Part shown: one piece after another, positions 6,983 to 8,460 of the stretch | How positions within the stretch are numbered: the first letter of the stretch is position 1 | Layout: each line of letters opens with the position of its first letter | From: Bacteroidales bacterium | GTDB taxonomy: Bacteria; Bacteroidota; Bacteroidia; Bacteroidales; P3 | Direction: 5' to 3' | DNA: 8,460 bases | Assembly: GCA_012837565.1 (NCBI GenBank) | Contig: DUQY01000232.1 | Location: 1-8,460, forward strand | The notes under the pieces: model-generated | Seen by the model: only the letters and a program-made list of their open reading frames with translations | The model's database searches: none | Told to the model about the DNA's origin: nothing | Program-made: the position numbers and the translations under genes

Positions 6983-7492
6983 ATGAAAGAAAATTTAATT
7001 ATTAAGAAAGAAATATCAACTCCATTAGGTGATATGATTTGTTTTGCTTCCAATAAAGGGATAATTTTTTTAGAGTTTGTGGATAAGAAAAACTACAAAG
7101 AATATGATTTAAAGGGAGAAAGTATTGATAATAATATGAACTCAAAAGCATATAGTCTTATTAAGCAATTAGAAATTGAACTTGCGGAGTATTTCGAAGG
7201 TAAGAGAAAAGAATTTACTCTTCCTTTAATTCCAAATGGTACTGAGTTCCAAAAGAATGTTTGGCAAGAGCTATTGAAAATACCTTATGGAACAAAAATT
7301 TCATATAAGGAAGAGGCAAGAAGATTAAAGAATGAAAAGGCTTGTAGGGCTGTTGCTAATGCTAATGGGAAGAATAAAATTGCAATATTAATTCCTTGTC
7401 ATAGGGTTATTGCAAGTGATGGTTCATTAGGTGGTTATTCAGGGGGATTGGAGAAAAAAGAATTTCTTTTAGCCTTAGAAAAAGGGTTGTAA
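6983..7492 (+). CDS. ogt: Methylated-DNA--[protein]-cysteine S-methyltransferase (O6-alkylguanine repair)
   Basis: This 169-residue protein has the full two-domain Ogt/AGT layout. Residues 1-85 form the variable N-terminal domain, starting with the typical STPLGDM strand. Residues 86-169 form the active domain: FQKNVWQELLKIPYGTKISY leads into the helix-turn-helix, R122 in CRAVANANG is the arginine finger, C139 in IPCHRV accepts the alkyl group, and GSLGGYSGGLEKKEFLL closes the substrate pocket. It repairs O6-methylguanine (and O4-methylthymine) in a suicide transfer to Cys139. There is no AdaA metal-binding domain, so this is an Ogt-type repair protein rather than the Ada regulator. One small deviation: the usual Asn-Pro before the active-site strand is Asn131-Lys132. 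The gene begins 17 bp after the MFS transporter, with no terminator between them, and is probably the last gene of the cluster. Confidence 0.96.
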   Translation: MKENLIIKKEISTPLGDMICFASNKGIIFLEFVDKKNYKEYDLKGESIDNNMNSKAYSLIKQLEIELAEYFEGKRKEFTLPLIPNGTEFQKNVWQELLKIPYGTKISYKEEARRLKNEKACRAVANANGKNKIAILIPCHRVIASDGSLGGYSGGLEKKEFLLALEKGL

Positions 7493-7645
7493 TATATTAT
7501 TTTCACGTGTTTTAGCGTTATAGAATTAGGTCTTTGACAAAAACATATTATTATTTTCATTAATAAATGTAAGGTTTAGAGGGAATATATGTCTTAATCT
7601 ATTATACGATATATAAAATATTCATTTAAACAAACACAAGAAACA

Positions 7646-7945
7646 ATGAAAAAATTAATTTTGTTAGTATTTGCATTTGCAATGTTTTCTGTAGCTTCAG
7701 TTTCTGCTCAAACTCCTGTTAAAAAAGAAGTAAAGAAAGAATGTTGCGACTCTAAGACAGACAAGGCTCAAAAGAAAGATGCTGCTTGTTGTTCGTCAAA
7801 AGACGCTAAGCATGATGCTAAGGCTAAAGACCATGAATGTTGCCAAGATAAGGCTAAAAAAGATGGTAAAAAACATGATTGTTGTCAAGACAAAGCTGTA
7901 AAGCCAAAAGATGCAAAAACTGTAAAACAAGCTGTAAAGAAATAA
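7646..7945 (+). CDS. Small secreted Cys-Cys/Lys/His-rich protein of unknown function
   Basis: This 99-residue protein has a clear signal peptide (MKK, hydrophobic core LILLVFAFAMFSV, cleavage after Val-Ser-Ala before Gln22). The mature part of about 78 residues is very hydrophilic, dominated by Lys, Asp and Ala, and contains four Cys-Cys pairs at 33-34, 48-49, 65-66 and 79-80, about 14-17 residues apart. The last two sit in imperfect repeats, HECCQDKA (63-70) and HDCCQDKA (77-84); further His lies at 56. Paired Cys next to His and Asp suggests soft-metal binding (Cu, Zn, Cd) or a disulfide-rich structure in the periplasm, but I do not recognise the family. Composition-biased, probably partly disordered. 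The Bacteroidota-like leader (AAACAAACACAAGAAACA before ATG) and a 153-bp upstream gap suggest its own promoter; none was convincingly found. It lies just upstream of an ECF sigma gene. Confidence 0.8.
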   Translation: MKKLILLVFAFAMFSVASVSAQTPVKKEVKKECCDSKTDKAQKKDAACCSSKDAKHDAKAKDHECCQDKAKKDGKKHDCCQDKAVKPKDAKTVKQAVKK

Positions 7946-7961
7946 TAACTCTTAGTTATTA
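7943..7961 (+). promoter_or_regulatory. Perfect 8-bp inverted repeat at the stop codon of the Cys-Cys protein gene
   Basis: TAATAACT (7943-7950) and AGTTATTA (7954-7961) form a perfect dyad around a 3-base loop, starting with the stop codon of the preceding gene. It sits immediately upstream of the candidate -7 box at 7963-7970, where an operator would be expected. It could instead be a weak AT-rich terminator hairpin, as a short T run follows. Confidence 0.35.
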
Positions 7962-7962
7962 A

Positions 7963-7970
7963 TAATTTTG
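7963..7970 (+). promoter_or_regulatory. Candidate -7 box of the ECF sigma gene (TAATTTTG)
   Basis: TAATTTTG is an exact match to the Bacteroidota TAnnTTTG -7 element, 53 bp before the ATG at 8024. No TTTG -33 box lies at the usual distance; that position is occupied by the end of the preceding gene and the 7943-7961 dyad. Transcription would start near 7976-7978, exactly at the foot of the next hairpin. Confidence 0.45.
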
Positions 7971-7977
7971 CAAACTA

Positions 7978-8011
7978 ATAAAGCAGGGTTTGAAATATAA
8001 CTCTGCTTTAT
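7978..8011 (+). terminator. Strong hairpin between the Cys-Cys protein gene and the ECF sigma gene
   Basis: Bases 7978-7990 (ATAAAGCAGGGTT) pair with 7999-8011 (AACTCTGCTTTAT) over 13 bp with one G-U wobble, leaving an 8-base loop. It is followed by a T-rich stretch (CTTTAATTATTT), so it could terminate transcription of the 7646 gene. It ends only 12 bases before the sigma ATG and starts where the transcript from the 7963-7970 box would begin, so it may also act as a 5' stabilising or translation-limiting structure in the sigma mRNA. The T run is interrupted, which weakens the plain terminator reading. Confidence 0.6.
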
Positions 8012-8023
8012 CTTTAATTATTT

Positions 8024-8460
8024 ATGAACGATATAGAGATAGCTCAAGAAATAGCCTTAGGTAATCAAATAGTATTTGAAGACTTTTTCAACGAACATAA
8101 ATTGAAGGTGATGAACTTATGCTATGGAATGACTCATAATAGAGATAATGCTGAGGATTTGGTTCAGGATATATTTTTAGAAATCTATTCTTCGGCAAAA
8201 ACCTTTCAAGGCAAATCAAAACTCTCAACTTGGCTTTATAGGATTGCCTATAATAAGACAATCAACTATCTTAGAAAAGAAAAAATCAAGAACTTATTTG
8301 TAAATATTGATGATTCCAAGCACAGCCTCCAAACAGATAATAGGGCAGATATATCGCTTGAGGAGAAGGAAAAAATAGAGACCTTGCATAAGGTTATAGA
8401 TAAATTACCGTCTAAACAAAAACAAGCAATAATCCTATTTGTCTATGACGAACTCCCTCA
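8024..8460 (+). CDS. ECF-family RNA polymerase sigma factor, 3' end outside window
   Basis: Translation from ATG 8024 runs open to the window end (145 complete codons plus two bases). Residues 1-20 (MNDIEIAQEIALGNQIVFED) are the usual start of an ECF sigma factor. Region 2 follows: EHKLKVMNLCYGMTHNRDNAEDLVQDIFLEIY (24-55), with the DAEDLxQExF-like core, then TFQGKSKLSTWLYRIAYNKTINYLRK (60-85), which contacts the -10 element and melts DNA. A charged linker (86-120) leads to region 4, beginning LHKVIDKLPSKQKQAIILFVYDELP; the window ends before the recognition helix. About 25-40 residues are missing. ECF factors redirect RNA polymerase to stress or transport regulons and are often paired with an anti-sigma gene immediately downstream; that part is not visible. 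The gene stands alone after the hairpin at 7978-8011, suggesting its own promoter at 7963-7970. Confidence 0.93.
   Translation, partial: MNDIEIAQEIALGNQIVFEDFFNEHKLKVMNLCYGMTHNRDNAEDLVQDIFLEIYSSAKTFQGKSKLSTWLYRIAYNKTINYLRKEKIKNLFVNIDDSKHSLQTDNRADISLEEKEKIETLHKVIDKLPSKQKQAIILFVYDELP

Noticed and set aside
7533..7560. TTTGACA followed by AT-rich sequence as a promoter for the 7646 gene
   Set aside because: No TAnnTTTG box, and no -10 hexamer, lies at a suitable distance, so I did not list it as a promoter.
7548..7566. TTATTA...TAATAA inverted repeat upstream of the Cys-Cys protein gene
   Set aside because: The arms are only six A/T bases, expected by chance in such AT-rich DNA.
1..8460. Mobile element, CRISPR array, tRNA or rRNA
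   Set aside because: No transposase, integrase, regularly spaced repeats, cloverleaf or rRNA-like sequence was recognised on either strand.

Overview
The window looks like chromosomal DNA of a member of the Bacteroidota, most likely Bacteroidales or a relative. The DNA is AT-rich. Predicted secreted proteins have signal peptides ending in Ala just before Gln. Start codons follow A/T-rich leaders without Shine-Dalgarno sequences, and several intergenic regions carry TAnnTTTG-type -7 boxes. Gene content also fits: an OprO/P-type porin, a Bacteroidota-type arginase-fold protein with an RWWMEVP / EMPDRW tail, a FucP/GluP-type sugar MFS transporter and an ECF sigma factor. The genus cannot be named from this sequence.

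Layout. (1) 1-327: the 3' end of a cation diffusion facilitator (metal efflux) gene on the + strand. (2) 337-1638, - strand: a complete outer-membrane porin of the phosphate-selective porin O/P type, convergent with the CDF gene. (3) 1639-1954: a divergent intergenic region with two candidate promoters and short direct repeats. (4) 1955-7492, + strand: five closely packed genes, probably one transcription unit. They encode an arginase-fold protein lacking half of the manganese ligands, a response regulator/AAA+ protein with no DNA-binding domain (4-bp overlap with the preceding gene), a zinc M16 peptidase, a sugar MFS transporter (17-bp overlap) and an O6-methylguanine-DNA methyltransferase. 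(5) 7646-7945: a small secreted protein rich in Cys-Cys pairs, Lys and His. (6) 7943-8023: a compact regulatory region with two inverted repeats and a good -7 box. (7) 8024 to the window end: an ECF sigma factor cut off within region 4.

How the parts may work together. The five-gene cluster combines signalling, proteolysis, uptake and DNA repair. This is not a recognised pathway; it may simply be a conserved housekeeping cluster. The most unusual pair is the arginase-fold protein and the HTH-less NtrC-like regulator, which are translationally coupled. At the right end, the secreted Cys-Cys protein lies directly upstream of an ECF sigma gene. With the metal exporter at the left edge this hints at metal or redox stress, but that link is inference only. 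No CRISPR array, insertion sequence, integrase, phage gene, rRNA or tRNA was seen.
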